Made by a program: the position numbers and the translations under genes. The notes under the pieces are model-generated. The model worked only from the letters and a program-made list of their open reading frames with translations, did no database searches and was not told the origin of the DNA. Of a stretch of 64,000 nt of DNA, positions 53,042 through 62,722 are shown piece by piece. Each line of letters starts with the position of its first letter. Position 1 is the first letter of the stretch. The stretch spans positions 599,822 through 663,821 of the forward strand of contig NZ_CP095096.1 in NCBI RefSeq assembly GCF_025561445.1, in the 5' to 3' direction. Source of the stretch: Staphylococcus sp. IVB6181 (GTDB lineage: Bacteria; Bacillota; Bacilli; Staphylococcales; Staphylococcaceae).

Positions 53042-54277
53042 ATGGAAGAACTGCACTTTGAATTATTGAAATGGCTGGTTGAACATAATACAGAAAGTCC
53101 GCCGGCACGTAATACTGATCCTCTGTAAGATGAAATTCAAGCTTATTTAGAAAATCTTGGTTTTGAAGTTGCACGCAAACAAATGTATGACAATGACAGT
53201 ATTGTCGTCGGCGTATTAAAAGGAACAAATCCAGATGCGCCGAAGCTGATTTTAAACGGACATGTGGATGTGGCGAATGTAGAAGACCCTAAACATTGGA
53301 CGTATCCGCCGTTTGAATTAACAAAGTCAGGCGACTATGTATATGGGCGCGGTGTCAGTGATATGAAAGGCGGCGTGGCTTCGTTATTTTATGTGTTGGA
53401 ACAATTAAAAGCAAAAGGCATCTCGCCTAAAGGTGATATTATCGTGCAATCAGTGGTCGGTGAAGAAGTCGGAGAAGCGGGTACGAAGTATGCATGCGAA
53501 ATGAGTCCGAAAGCAGATTTAGCTATAGTACTGGATACCAGCGACAGCCAAGCACTAGGTCAAGGCGGTGTGGTCACAGGCTGGATTACCGTTCAAAGCA
53601 AAGCAACCATTCATGATGGCGCACGCAGTCAAATGGTTCATGCCGGCGGCGGTTTATACGGCGCAAGTGCGATTGAAAAGATGGCTAAAATTATTACTGC
53701 TTTAAAAGAATTAGAACAGCACTGGGCAGTGATGAAACGTTATCCTGATATGCCTGTTGGTGCGAATACAATTAATCCGGCTGTAATTGAAGGCGGACGC
53801 AATCCAGCTTTTATCGCTGATGAATGCCGCTTATGGGTGACTGTCCATTTCTTGCCGGATGAAGATTATCACGAAGTAATTAAAGAAATCGAAACGTACT
53901 TAAATCGTGTTGCACAAGCCGATGTATGGCTTTGTCAAAATCCGCTGCAATTTGAATGGGGCGGTACGTCGATGATTGAAGATCGAGGCGAAATCTTCCC
54001 AAGCTTCACTTTGCCTCAATCACACAAAGGTTTTAAACTATTGGAACAAGCGCATGAAACAGTACATCACAGTGCTTTAAAAGCTGGGATGTCGACGACT
54101 GTAACCGATGGCGGCTGGTTAGATGACTTCGGTATTCCTACGATTTTGTATGGACTGGGTGAACTGACAGAAGCGCATAGTGTCGATGAGAAAATCAGAC
54201 AATCAGATTTAACGCAATATAGTGAAGTATTGTTCGAGTTTTTAAAAGCATGGTACCAAGATCCTAAAAGAGCATAA
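53042..54277 (+). pseudogene. M20 peptidase/deacetylase, broken by an in-frame stop
   Basis: A 412-codon ArgE/DapE/YodQ-like gene. ATG 53042 has GGAAAGGG upstream. The frame reads 28 residues (MEELHFELLKWLV...NTDPL), then TAA at 53126-53128, and continues in the same frame to 54277. The stop stands where Gln or similar would fit (CAA to TAA). All metal-ligand motifs lie after it: LNGHVDVANV, GRGVSDMKGG, VVGEEVGEAGT, GGTSM and the final TVTDGGWLDDFG...AHSVDE. Re-initiation at ATG 53183 lacks a Shine-Dalgarno and would lose the N-terminal strand. A fresh nonsense mutation is likely; a sequencing error cannot be ruled out. Confidence 0.88.
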
Positions 54278-54297
54278 ATTCATATAAGCATAATAAA

Positions 54298-54336
54298 AAG
54301 CCATGATGCCGGTATTTCTGACATCATGGCTGTTTT
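54298..54336. terminator. bidirectional terminator M20 / ppk
   Basis: AAGCCATGATG pairs with CATCATGGCT around CCGGTATTTCTGA, between convergent genes. Confidence 0.85.
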
Positions 54337-54355
54337 AATATGAATTAAGACTGAA

Positions 54356-56527
54356 TTATTTAAATGAATTTTTTAAACGTGAAATCCAGTTGCGGCGCGG
54401 TTTAGATGTTCTTTGAGGACGACTCTCTGTTAATGGTGATTTATGTTTGATTGCTTTAGCAAGCTCGATTGCTTGGTGCATCAAGTAGAGTTGAGAGTTC
54501 AAAGGTAACTGATTATTGTTAACGTAATGATATACGCCGTTTTGATCTTGATAACGTCCTTTTTGATTATCAGCTAGCTGCAAGTTTAAGAAATTAAGCA
54601 AGCGCTCTCTGATTTTTGCATCATGAACCGGGAAGAGAATTTCTACACGTTTAATCATGTTTCGTGTCATTGCATCTGCAGATGATAAATAGATTTTCTC
54701 ATCGCCGTTATTATGGAAGTAATAAATACGAGAATGTTCTAAGAAACGTCCTACAATACTTACGACTTGGATATTTTCGCTGACACCTGGTACGCCTGGT
54801 TTCAAGCAGCAGATACCGCGAATAATCAATTGAATTTTCACACCTGCTTGAGATGCTTCAAATAACTTTTTAATGATTGTTTTATCTGTTAATGAGTTCA
54901 TTTTCATAATGATATGGCCATTGCCGTATTCTTTATGGTTTTTGATTTCAGTATCAATGCGTTCCACAAAGACATCGCGGATATCAAATGGTGCCACAAT
55001 CAATTCATTATAATTCGGTTTGATTGAATAACCGCTTAAGTAGTTGAAGAAGTTGATCGCATCTTCTGCAATACCTTTATCTGTTGTGATAATACCCATA
55101 TCTGTATAGATTTCAGCGGTTTTATCGTTATAGTTGCCTGTACCTAAGTGTACGAATGGAACTAATTGGCCTTTTAAGCGTTTTACAACTAGAGTGATTT
55201 TACTGTGTGTTTTTAAATGTGTCATGCCGTAAATAACGTGGCAGCCAGCATCCTCTAACATACGTGCCCAATGTACGTTGTTTTCTTCATCAAAACGTGC
55301 TTTTAATTCAACCAGCACAGTAACTTGTTTCCCTTGTTCAGCCGCATGTTTCAAACTTTTGATAATCGGAGAATCTTTACTTACACGATATAATGTTTGT
55401 TTAATCGCAATAGTATCTGGATCTTCAGCAGCTTCGCGAATGAAATCCACAATCGGTTCAAATGATTCGTAAGGGTGGTGGAAGAAAATATCGCGTTTTA
55501 ATGCTAAATCATAAATGTTGTTGTATCCCAGCGACTCAGGGATTTGCGGTGTGTAACGGTCATAACGCAAGTTATTAAGTTGAGAAGACAGACGTCCGAC
55601 TAAACCGAATACCATTGTTAAATCTAACGGTCCGTCTACATAATAAACGTCGTTTTCTTGGATTTCTAATTGTTCTCTCAAGCCTTCAATGTCGAGTTCA
55701 TTAGCATTACGTGCATCTACTTCTAAACGTACGGCAGAACCGCTTTTACGCATTTTCAAGAAACGCTCGATTTCGATTAACAAGTCTTCAGCACCGTCTT
55801 CATGAATTGTTAAATCGGCATTACGTGTAATACGGAAAGTAAACGTTTTGCGGATGTCATAACCTTGGAAGAGGTATTCGATGAAATAATCGATGACATC
55901 TTCTACCATGACTACATATTGTTTTTCGCTGTCATCTTCTTTAAGAATGATAAAACGGTCGATTAATGATGGAATCTGAACAATTGCAGTGTTTGTAGAT
56001 TCATCTGTATCTAATTCCACAAAGATGTTTAAGCTTTTATTTACAAGTTTAGGGAATGGATGGTATGCGTCGATACCAAGCGGTGTCAGTGTCGGCAAAA
56101 TATTGTATTTGAATTCTTGCTCTAACTTATCTTGTAAAGCTTCGCTTAAATGTTGCGGCTTTGTTGTAAAGACGTTGTATTCTTGCAGGTTTTTCGTTAA
56201 TTCGTTGTAACGTTCGTACTGTTTGTCGACAAGCGGTGTGTTTTTCTCTTTAATGGCATCTAATTGCTGCTTAGGTGTCATTTGAGATTTGTTTTCCGGC
56301 TTGTTGAAGTTCATTTTAACTTGGTCTTGCAAACCTGCAACACGAACCATAAAGAACTCATCTAAGTTAGACGCAAAGATTGCAACGAAATTGAGTTGTT
56401 CTAATAAAGGATTAGTTTTGTCGCTTGCTTCTTGCAAAACACGATAGTTAAAATCGAGCCAGCTTAATTCTCGGTTATTATAATACTTTGGTTTGTTAAG
56501 ATCTTTTTCAATGACTTGATTTTCCAT
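54356..56527 (-). CDS. ppk: polyphosphate kinase
   Basis: A 723-aa Ppk1 that makes polyphosphate reversibly from ATP at the membrane. The order is N domain ([21 protein letters not shown]), head, C1 and C2 phospholipase-D-like domains. The autophosphorylated His is in [12 protein letters not shown] and the second catalytic His in [20 protein letters not shown] before ATG 56527 makes it the start. It lies downstream of ppx on the same strand, 193 bp away. Confidence 0.93.
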   Translation of the reverse strand: MENQVIEKDLNKPKYYNNRELSWLDFNYRVLQEASDKTNPLLEQLNFVAIFASNLDEFFMVRVAGLQDQVKMNFNKPENKSQMTPKQQLDAIKEKNTPLVDKQYERYNELTKNLQEYNVFTTKPQHLSEALQDKLEQEFKYNILPTLTPLGIDAYHPFPKLVNKSLNIFVELDTDESTNTAIVQIPSLIDRFIILKEDDSEKQYVVMVEDVIDYFIEYLFQGYDIRKTFTFRITRNADLTIHEDGAEDLLIEIERFLKMRKSGSAVRLEVDARNANELDIEGLREQLEIQENDVYYVDGPLDLTMVFGLVGRLSSQLNNLRYDRYTPQIPESLGYNNIYDLALKRDIFFHHPYESFEPIVDFIREAAEDPDTIAIKQTLYRVSKDSPIIKSLKHAAEQGKQVTVLVELKARFDEENNVHWARMLEDAGCHVIYGMTHLKTHSKITLVVKRLKGQLVPFVHLGTGNYNDKTAEIYTDMGIITTDKGIAEDAINFFNYLSGYSIKPNYNELIVAPFDIRDVFVERIDTEIKNHKEYGNGHIIMKMNSLTDKTIIKKLFEASQAGVKIQLIIRGICCLKPGVPGVSENIQVVSIVGRFLEHSRIYYFHNNGDEKIYLSSADAMTRNMIKRVEILFPVHDAKIRERLLNFLNLQLADNQKGRYQDQNGVYHYVNNNQLPLNSQLYLMHQAIELAKAIKHKSPLTESRPQRTSKPRRNWISRLKNSFK

Positions 56528-56720
56528 AATGACCACCCCATGGTAAATAAATAGACTTTTTATGAATAAAAATTTAAATTACAAACTTCATTGATTGCAA
56601 CAAGTTTAATTCGATTAAAAGTGATGAATGTTTATGCTCAATGAATTGAAAATTATAAACAATTGTATGCAAATACTTAAAATTCCATAAACATCCATAT
56701 AATAACGTAACATATGAATG

Positions 56721-58250
56721 TTAAGCTTTTGTAAAGTTAATAGATACTTTGCCTTTTAATACTTTTTCTAGATGTTTTTTTTGGCGATTGGCTTGATATT
56801 CTTCCGCAATCGGATTATCCGTATGATAAGCATTCAAGGTATATTCATCTTTACCGTCTTTCACAAGTTCGATACGTTTGACAGGATTCGTATGCGAAAC
56901 ATTTAAAGCATCGATAAATTTCAAGATGCCGCCAAGCGACTGCAGATGGCTGAGTGCATCGCTGTCGAGCCATCCTGTTTCATCATTATAGAATTTTAAT
57001 AAACTTTTGTTTTTGAAGCTGGCCATCAATGCAAGTTGTACACGGTCGTGGTGGTTGAAGCCATCTATCATTGAATTGGAAATGATATAGTACGTATGCT
57101 GCGAACCTGAGTCTGAATCGATAAAGCGGCCTAAGTAATAGACATAAGCAGCTTGTTTAAAGAGTTTTTGTTCTGTTTCTGATAACGTAATAATATCTTT
57201 GTCTATTAATTGTTCTAATAAAGCTTCTGCGAGTACTACACGTTGTTTGGCACCGACACCTTCGTGTTTATAAGTGTTGGATAACTGATACAGTGCACGG
57301 TTTCTCACGTTGAAGCGGTCGAACGCATCAGGAAACTTTTGGTTGAGCTGATGCATAACATAGCCTTCACGCAAACCTTTTCGAGAGAAAGTGAATTGTG
57401 TAGCTTCGACTTGTTTGAACAGAGATTTGAACACAGCAACCGCTGGTAAAATAATGTCGACACGGTCACGGCTTAAACCATCAAGGTTAGTCAGCTCGTC
57501 TCTTGAACTGTCTTTGATTAATTCGAAGACTTGTTCTAAATCTTTGCCGGTCATTGTATAGCAGTGTACACCGCCGATAGGGTAAGAGACTTCAGATTGG
57601 TGGATACGCGCAACGTTACGTGCTGAACCGCCGACACCGACTAAAGCCACTTCTTTATTATTAATCCAGTCTAATGAGCTGAATTCTTTTTCTAAAAACT
57701 TCTGCATCTTTTTAATCGCATCTTTATCATTATGCGGTTTGTCCGCAAAGAACTTGCGTGATAAAGTTACGACACCGAATGGGAAGCTGTGCGAATGAAT
57801 CAGTTCTTTATCTTTGAACAGCGTGACTTCAGTAGAGCCCCCGCCGATATCCACAGATAAACCGTTGACGATATCTGTAGAATTGATAATGGCATAAAAG
57901 CCGTAGTAGGCCTCATCTAATTCTGGAACGACAGATAATTTCATTCCTATTTTTTTCTTTACGCGTTTTAAAATATCGATTTGGTTTTTCGATTGGCGGA
58001 TCGCAGCTGTTGCAATAGGATGCAATTCATCTACGTGATAAGCATCTGCCACCTTTTTAAAGCTTTCTAAGGAACTGATCAGTACTTCAATTCCTTCGTC
58101 ATTCATTGTTAAGTCATCTTCCAAGTACTGACTTAAACGTGCTGGTGTTTTGATATTTTGAATTTCTGAAAGGCCTGTTTTGTTATCGTATTCAAACACG
58201 ACAAGTCTGATTGTGTTGGAACCGATATCTATTAATCCGATGCGTTTCAT
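56721..58250 (-). CDS. ppx: exopolyphosphatase Ppx/GppA
   Basis: A 509-aa member of the ASKHA fold that hydrolyses polyphosphate from the ends, and may hydrolyse pppGpp. MKRIGLIDIGSNTIRLVVFEYD and SVDIGGGSTEVTLFKD are the phosphate loops; Glu of STEV is catalytic. The C-terminal HD-like helical domain is present. AGAGGGGG supports ATG 58250 over the longer frame. With ppk it forms a synthesis/degradation pair; the 193-bp gap suggests ppk also has its own promoter. Confidence 0.92.
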   Translation of the reverse strand: MKRIGLIDIGSNTIRLVVFEYDNKTGLSEIQNIKTPARLSQYLEDDLTMNDEGIEVLISSLESFKKVADAYHVDELHPIATAAIRQSKNQIDILKRVKKKIGMKLSVVPELDEAYYGFYAIINSTDIVNGLSVDIGGGSTEVTLFKDKELIHSHSFPFGVVTLSRKFFADKPHNDKDAIKKMQKFLEKEFSSLDWINNKEVALVGVGGSARNVARIHQSEVSYPIGGVHCYTMTGKDLEQVFELIKDSSRDELTNLDGLSRDRVDIILPAVAVFKSLFKQVEATQFTFSRKGLREGYVMHQLNQKFPDAFDRFNVRNRALYQLSNTYKHEGVGAKQRVVLAEALLEQLIDKDIITLSETEQKLFKQAAYVYYLGRFIDSDSGSQHTYYIISNSMIDGFNHHDRVQLALMASFKNKSLLKFYNDETGWLDSDALSHLQSLGGILKFIDALNVSHTNPVKRIELVKDGKDEYTLNAYHTDNPIAEEYQANRQKKHLEKVLKGKVSINFTKA

Positions 58251-58585
58251 AATAACCCCCTCTGATTGCTTGGAAGAAGCTAGGATACGACTTATTAATT
58301 TGCGTGCGGGCAGAATCATAGAACTAACTCCTTCTTTTAGAAAATGAGAACGCTTAATGCCTTGTCGGACATGAAGTGTTACACTTTATTCTTCACTTTA
58401 ATTTTATCACAAAGCATCGCTTTCCACATTAACTGTATAGACGAAATCGCAATTAAAATTCATTGTATTTAAAAAGAAATAGGGGACACTTTAATAGAAA
58501 AAGAATAAGGGCAGTATACTATACATGATTTCATCAGAAGGGTGCTATAATAAGGTTATTAAATAGCACAGAGAGAAGGAATAGT
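58251..58585. other. 335-bp divergent intergenic region
   Basis: Contains the ppx upstream region and, for the lipoprotein gene, a TATAAT at 58546-58551 with no good -35. No other site was recognised. Confidence 0.5.
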
Positions 58586-59050
58586 ATGAAACGCGGGTTA
58601 TTGTTATTAGGGGCATTATTCATGAGTATTTTCGTCTTAGCTGCTTGCGATAAAGCACAATCCAAAACGTATGAAGGCCATTTATCAGGTGCAGATGTGA
58701 TTGACACACTTACTTATAAAGGCGATAAAATGGTCAAACAATCTATGATTATGACGATTCGTTATGATACCAATGGACTTACTAAGAAAGATGCCAAGGC
58801 TATTTTAGACAAGCAAGAACAAGTCTATAAAGGTCAAAAAGGCATTCAATACAGCAAATCAATTAAAGATGACAAAGCTGTTCAAAAAGTCGACATTGAT
58901 TATAAAAAAGCAGACTTAGATAAGTTGGCACATACGATGGGGGTTACAGGACCGAAATCCGGCAAAGATTATGTGGATGTCAAAGCAGTAGAACGTTCAC
59001 TGAAGAAAGCCGGCTTCAAGGTTAAAAAGCCTTTGAATAATCAAGAATAA
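58586..59050 (+). CDS. YehR-like lipoprotein (DUF1307)
   Basis: A 154-aa lipoprotein. The signal peptide MKRGLLLLGALFMSIFVLAAC ends in lipobox LAAC (Cys21). The mature part is the DUF1307 domain: YEGHLSGADVIDTLTYKGDKMVKQSMIMTIRYDTNGLTKKDAKAILDKQEQVY. Function is unknown in the family. AGAAGG precedes the ATG. An IS3-family element lies just behind it. Confidence 0.85.
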   Translation: MKRGLLLLGALFMSIFVLAACDKAQSKTYEGHLSGADVIDTLTYKGDKMVKQSMIMTIRYDTNGLTKKDAKAILDKQEQVYKGQKGIQYSKSIKDDKAVQKVDIDYKKADLDKLAHTMGVTGPKSGKDYVDVKAVERSLKKAGFKVKKPLNNQE

Positions 59051-59165
59051 TACAATATGTATTAACAATTACAACATCTGATACAAACTGAACTGCTCCC
59101 TGTCAAGTAGACAGGAAAAAAACAAAAAATAATTTATTGGGAATCTGATAAACAAATTTTAAGTT

Positions 59166-59209
59166 ACTGTACAAATGAGTTGATAAATCTCGTTTGTACA
59201 GTTTTTTTA
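59166..59209 (+). terminator. terminator inside the left part of the IS
   Basis: A perfect 14-bp stem except one pair, ACTGTACAAATGAG / CTCGTTTGTACAGT, followed by T7. It can end the lipoprotein transcript. Confidence 0.85.
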
Positions 59210-59237
59210 TTCTCCTAGCGCACTATCGTTTGCTTGA

Positions 59238-59285
59238 TCTGGTAAAAAAAGTGGTGCGCTACGCACACTACTTCTTTTACCAGAT
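59238..59285. repeat. near-perfect 48-bp palindrome
   Basis: ATCTGGTAAAA begins and TTTTACCAGAT ends the palindrome; the inner arms AAAGTGGTGCG and CGCACACTACTT pair with two mismatches and one bulge, around a centre of only a few bases. It has no T-run after it. The function is unknown. Confidence 0.75.
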
Positions 59286-59311
59286 TATTTAGGGTAGACA
59301 TTAGTTAGAAG

Positions 59312-60100
59312 TTAAGCAATTAATCTTTCCATTTCCAAAGTAATTCTCTCATTGTTGTAAAAATCAATGTATTCTTTAAACTGCGAGCGTGCAGTTTTTA
59401 TATCCTTGAATTTATAATGTCTATTACCGCGATAAATTTCTGATTTCATTATTCACCAAAATGATTCCATTGGACTATTATCTATGCATCGTCCGACTCG
59501 TGACATGCTTTGAATAACACCTTGCTCATCGAGCAAGAATTTAAAATGTTTGCTTGTATATTGAAAACCTCTGTCGCTATGTAGTATTAAGCCGCTTATA
59601 TTTTTCACTTTCTTTAACGCTTTATTGAAAGTATTAAAAACCAGCTGATTGTTATTTGAATAACTTATATCATAGCTTACAATTTTACCTGTTCCGAGAT
59701 CTCTGATAGCGCTTAAATAAAATTTCCTTCCATTTTCTAAAATAAGTTCTGTCACATCTGTTACCCATTTTTTGTTAGCTTCCGTTTCACTAAATTCTCT
59801 ATCTAATAAATTCTCGGCAGTAATAGTAGGTGTTGAGGGTCTATATCTTTTTCTTGCAGCACGTATGCAAGATTTTAGACCTAATTTTTTCATTAAACGA
59901 TATACTCGTTTACGACTTACTTTTTTATCCAGTCTTAAACAGATATATATACGAATACGACGATAACCATATATACCGTTGTATTTATTGAAAATCCACA
60001 AGATTTCTTTCATTAATATTTCATCTTCAATTTCACGCTGTGTTTTAAATTCTCTTCTCTTTCTCCACTTATAATAACTGGCTCTAGAAATTCCAACCAC
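59312..60100 (-). pseudogene. IS3-family transposase OrfB, interrupted by TGA
   Basis: The rve integrase part carries the DDE residues: Asp in WVTDVTE, Asp in LHSDRGFQY and Glu in SPMESFW. Right after ESFW the frame hits TGA (59453-59455), where the family has Gly (WG, so GGA to TGA). The same frame continues IMKSEIYRGNRHYKFKDIKTARSQFKEYIDFYNNERI and ends at 59312. The loss of about 47 C-terminal residues probably inactivates it. Translation would come through a -1 frameshift from OrfA. Confidence 0.88.
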
Positions 60101-60159
60101 CTTACATAACAGAGTTATTGGATATTCATTTTTTAAGTCTTCTATTACAAGGTACTCAA

Positions 60160-60864
60160 CTATTTGTCTAAACGGCGATTGATCAGCTCTCTTTCTTTCT
60201 CCTTCAACTTTTTTAAAATCTTGTTTTCCATTTCTAAGTATTTGATTCTTTCTTCAAGAGCTTTTGTTTTAGCTAATGCTTGTTCTTCATCAGTCATTGT
60301 CTGAGTTGGCTTACCTTTACCTCTTCCGTCTACAAGACCGGCACTTCCAAATTGTTCATATTTTTTAACCCAACTATATACTTGGCCATAATTAACATTA
60401 TATTTTAAAGCTGTTTTCTTATAATCTTTTTCTGACTCAATACATGCTTCTACTATTTCTACACGTTCTTCGAACGTTGTTTTTCTCGCTTTCATTGAAT
60501 ACACCCCTAGTAATGGAGAATATGAAACATTCTCTTTTCCTAAAGTATATCGTTTTATCCAATCCCTAACAGTAGAATATGCTGGAATATTATATTTTAT
60601 TGCTAAATCAACAGCAGAAACACCTTCAGTTAAGTATTCCTGAACAATTGTTTCTTTAAATGCTTTACTATAAGTATTATTGCTTTTCTTTGGTAATAGT
60701 ACCTCAACGCCATGTACTTTATATTGGTGATATTTAAACATCACCTGTTTACGTTTTAATTCTATACCACTCTTTTCTATAGCTTCATTACAACTATAAC
60801 CTTCATCTATTAAACTAAATGTTAAGAGAAATAATTTAATGTCACTTTCGAGATATTTAGACAT
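60160..60864 (-). CDS. IS3-family OrfA, HTH protein
   Basis: A 234-aa protein with two helix-turn-helix units (SAVDLAIKYNIPAYSTVRDWIKRY and YKKTALKYNVNYGQVYSWVKKYEQFG) and a C-terminal leucine-zipper-like stretch (LEERIKYLEMENKILKKLKEKER). Near its end lies an A6G slippery heptamer (minus strand; 60208-60214). A -1 shift there fuses it to the OrfB frame (KKVEGERKRADQSPFRQIVEYL...), the usual way IS150-group elements make transposase. The ATG 60864 follows a G5 site that can be sequestered by a hairpin. Confidence 0.88.
   Translation of the reverse strand: MSKYLESDIKLFLLTFSLIDEGYSCNEAIEKSGIELKRKQVMFKYHQYKVHGVEVLLPKKSNNTYSKAFKETIVQEYLTEGVSAVDLAIKYNIPAYSTVRDWIKRYTLGKENVSYSPLLGVYSMKARKTTFEERVEIVEACIESEKDYKKTALKYNVNYGQVYSWVKKYEQFGSAGLVDGRGKGKPTQTMTDEEQALAKTKALEERIKYLEMENKILKKLKEKERELINRRLDK
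60208..60214 (-). promoter_or_regulatory. programmed -1 frameshift signal A6G
   Basis: AAAAAAG on the minus strand; the -1 frame is open from here into OrfB without a stop. This is typical for IS3-family fusion transposases. Confidence 0.8.
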
Positions 60865-60869
60865 AAGAA

Positions 60870-60920
60870 TGCTCCCCCTATAGTTTTGTTTTTTTTAGTG
60901 TCTACTATAGGGGGAGCATA
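60870..60920. repeat. 14-bp inverted repeat over the orfA leader
   Basis: TGCTCCCCCTATAG (60870-60883) and CTATAGGGGGAGCA (60907-60920) are perfect complements; one copy is the IS tip. In a transcript entering from outside, the hairpin covers the G5 Shine-Dalgarno of orfA. Confidence 0.82.
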
Positions 60921-60928
60921 TCAATCAC

Positions 60929-60950
60929 AACATCAGGTGTTGTTTTCTAT
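60929..60950 (+). terminator. short hairpin right of the IS
   Basis: ACAACA and TGTTGT pair around TCAGG, followed by TTTCT. A weak terminator at best. Confidence 0.35.
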
Positions 60951-61044
60951 TTTGCTTTACATGATTATTACATTTGTTTGTGGCTGAATATGCTATAATT
61001 TGGATTTGAAACAGTCATTTCAAGAGAGAGGAAGAGGTGAAACT

Positions 61045-61833
61045 ATGCATGACCAACCAAAAAATATACAAAAAGAACCGATGAATAATCCTTATCAATC
61101 TAAGCGAATTATGAAGCGCGACTTTTGGCTCATACCTTTATTCTTTATCGGAATGCCGATTATCATCGCATTAGTGATGATACCGCTGCGCATGATTTAT
61201 GAATCCCAATTCGGTACCATCTCTAAATCAACGTTAGTTTTCTTTAATGTCATCGGAAGTGTAATCGGACAAATCGTGACACTGGTGATTTTTTATTTCA
61301 TGCATCGTACCTATATCAAGCCCCTAGCAATTAAAAGAATTAAAGAAGTTAAAAAGTATATTTGGGTACTGATTCTTACATATATAGCAATGACAGTGGT
61401 GCAAGGTATATATGGTGCTTTAATGTTATTGCTTCCAAAACACTTGCAGTTTGATAACACACAAAATCAATTAATTTTAATACAACTGTTTGATTTCCCG
61501 ATTGCTTGGCCGGTGTTATTGATTGATATCGTTATTTTAACGCCGATTATCGAGGAGTTGGTATTTCGTCATTTAATCATTCATGAACTCGGCAAAAAGC
61601 TCGGTTATATTACCGGTGCTGTATTATCTGTTTTAGTCTTTGCCGGTGTGCATGTAACACAAGCGACATCACCGTTTGAATTCGGTGTGTATGCGATTAT
61701 GGGTGGAGCATTGGTGTTTGTGTATATGTATGCCAAACGCAATGTGGCAGTTTCCATTGCCTTTCACATGATGATCAATGGTATAGGATTCATTGGGATT
61801 GTCGGACAATATATGATGAATCACGTGGGTTAA
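61045..61833 (+). CDS. CPBP-family intramembrane protease (Abi/CAAX-like)
   Basis: A 262-aa membrane protein with about seven hydrophobic segments. CPBP motifs are present: EELVFRHLIIHELGKK (motif 1, EExxxR), LVFAGVHVT (motif 2, FxxxH) and the late HMMINGIGF (motif 3, HxxxN). Members process prenylated peptides or have roles in bacteriocin immunity. GAAGAGGTG precedes ATG 61045. A terminator follows. No bacteriocin gene is nearby, so the role is open. Confidence 0.85.
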   Translation: MHDQPKNIQKEPMNNPYQSKRIMKRDFWLIPLFFIGMPIIIALVMIPLRMIYESQFGTISKSTLVFFNVIGSVIGQIVTLVIFYFMHRTYIKPLAIKRIKEVKKYIWVLILTYIAMTVVQGIYGALMLLLPKHLQFDNTQNQLILIQLFDFPIAWPVLLIDIVILTPIIEELVFRHLIIHELGKKLGYITGAVLSVLVFAGVHVTQATSPFEFGVYAIMGGALVFVYMYAKRNVAVSIAFHMMINGIGFIGIVGQYMMNHVG

Positions 61834-61860
61834 GCTGATACAAAAGTATCGGCTTTTTTA
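61833..61860 (+). terminator. terminator of the CPBP gene
   Basis: AGCTGATAC pairs with GTATCGGCT around AAAA, followed by T6. Confidence 0.88.
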
Positions 61861-62053
61861 TATGTTATTTCCCGGGTAATCTCATATATTTTGAAACTGA
61901 TTAATCAGCTGATTTCCCGATTATAAGTTAATTGCCGTTGTTGAATTGTCATACATTTTAAAATGGCGATATGTTAAATTAGAAGTTAAAGGGAATAGTA
62001 AGGTAATCGGCCCTATCAAAGTAGGGAGGATATTGAAGAAAAGGAGCAGTACT

Positions 62054-62722
62054 ATGGCAATTTTAGAACTAAAAGATGTGTGCTATAAAGCAGATAAACG
62101 TCTGATTATCGACCATTTGAATTTAACGGTACAAAAAGGCGAAAAAATAGCTGTTGTCGGTCCTTCAGGCAGCGGTAAAAGTACGCTGTTTCATTTGTTG
62201 TGTGATTTAATCAGTCCGACAAGCGGGACAATGCTTTATAACAACAAAGCGTATTCTGAGTATGAACCAGAAACTTTGCGTCAACAAATCAGTTATCTGC
62301 CGCAACAGACAGATTTATTTGATCGTACTATCGGCGAGAACTTAGCATTTCCATCAATTGCGAGAAATGACGAATTTGATAAAGAACGTGCATTGAAGCT
62401 GCTTTCTGAATTTGGGTTAGAGCGCTATGACTTAGATACGAATGTTGAGTTCTTATCAGGCGGCGAACGCCAGCGTATTTGTCTTGCACGCCAACTGATG
62501 TACATACCTGACGTTTTATTGTTAGATGAAGCAACGAGTGCTTTAGATGCGGATAATACTGAAAAAGCAGAAAACGTTATTTTCGGTTTGGCTGAAGAAG
62601 AAGGCGTCTCTATTTTATGGATTACGCATAGTTATGACCAAAGCATGAAACACTTCGATCGTCGTGTCGATATTGTCGACGGCAAAGTGAACAAAGAGAA
62701 GAAGGGGGTTGTTGATGTATGA
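62054..62722 (+). CDS. fetA: FetA/YbbL-type ABC ATP-binding protein
   Basis: A 222-aa ATPase. Walker A is GPSGSGKST (about 36-44), the signature is FLSGGERQR and Walker B is VLLLDEATSALD. It belongs with the UPF0014 permease gene, which overlaps by four bases. In E. coli the FetAB (YbbLM) pair exports iron under oxidative stress. AAAGGAG precedes ATG 62054; the longer frame lacks a site. The iron role is by homology only. Confidence 0.85.
   Translation: MAILELKDVCYKADKRLIIDHLNLTVQKGEKIAVVGPSGSGKSTLFHLLCDLISPTSGTMLYNNKAYSEYEPETLRQQISYLPQQTDLFDRTIGENLAFPSIARNDEFDKERALKLLSEFGLERYDLDTNVEFLSGGERQRICLARQLMYIPDVLLLDEATSALDADNTEKAENVIFGLAEEEGVSILWITHSYDQSMKHFDRRVDIVDGKVNKEKKGVVDV

Larger units (their letters stand above)
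59094..60920 (-). mobile_element. degenerate IS3/IS150-group insertion sequence
   Basis: 1827 bp. The left end begins TGCTCCCTGTCAAGTAGACA. The right end, read inward, is TGCTCCCCCTATAGTAGACA; 16 of 20 positions match and both continue A-rich, with the TG...CA tips of the family. orfA and orfB are on the minus strand. A stop interrupts orfB. No 3- or 4-bp target duplication is visible (AAC against TAT). The stretch between the left end and orfB (59114-59311) is longer than expected and holds a terminator and a palindrome, perhaps inserted later. Confidence 0.85.

Noticed and set aside
53183..54277. A complete shorter M20 gene starting at ATG 53183
   Set aside because: The same frame extends upstream through the TAA to a well-supported ATG at 53042, and ATG 53183 has no ribosome site. 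A broken gene explains this better.
59091..60923. Target-site duplication of the IS3-type element
   Set aside because: Flanks AAC and TAT (or GAAC and TATC) do not match. A shared ACAACATC near both ends is too far away and may be chance.
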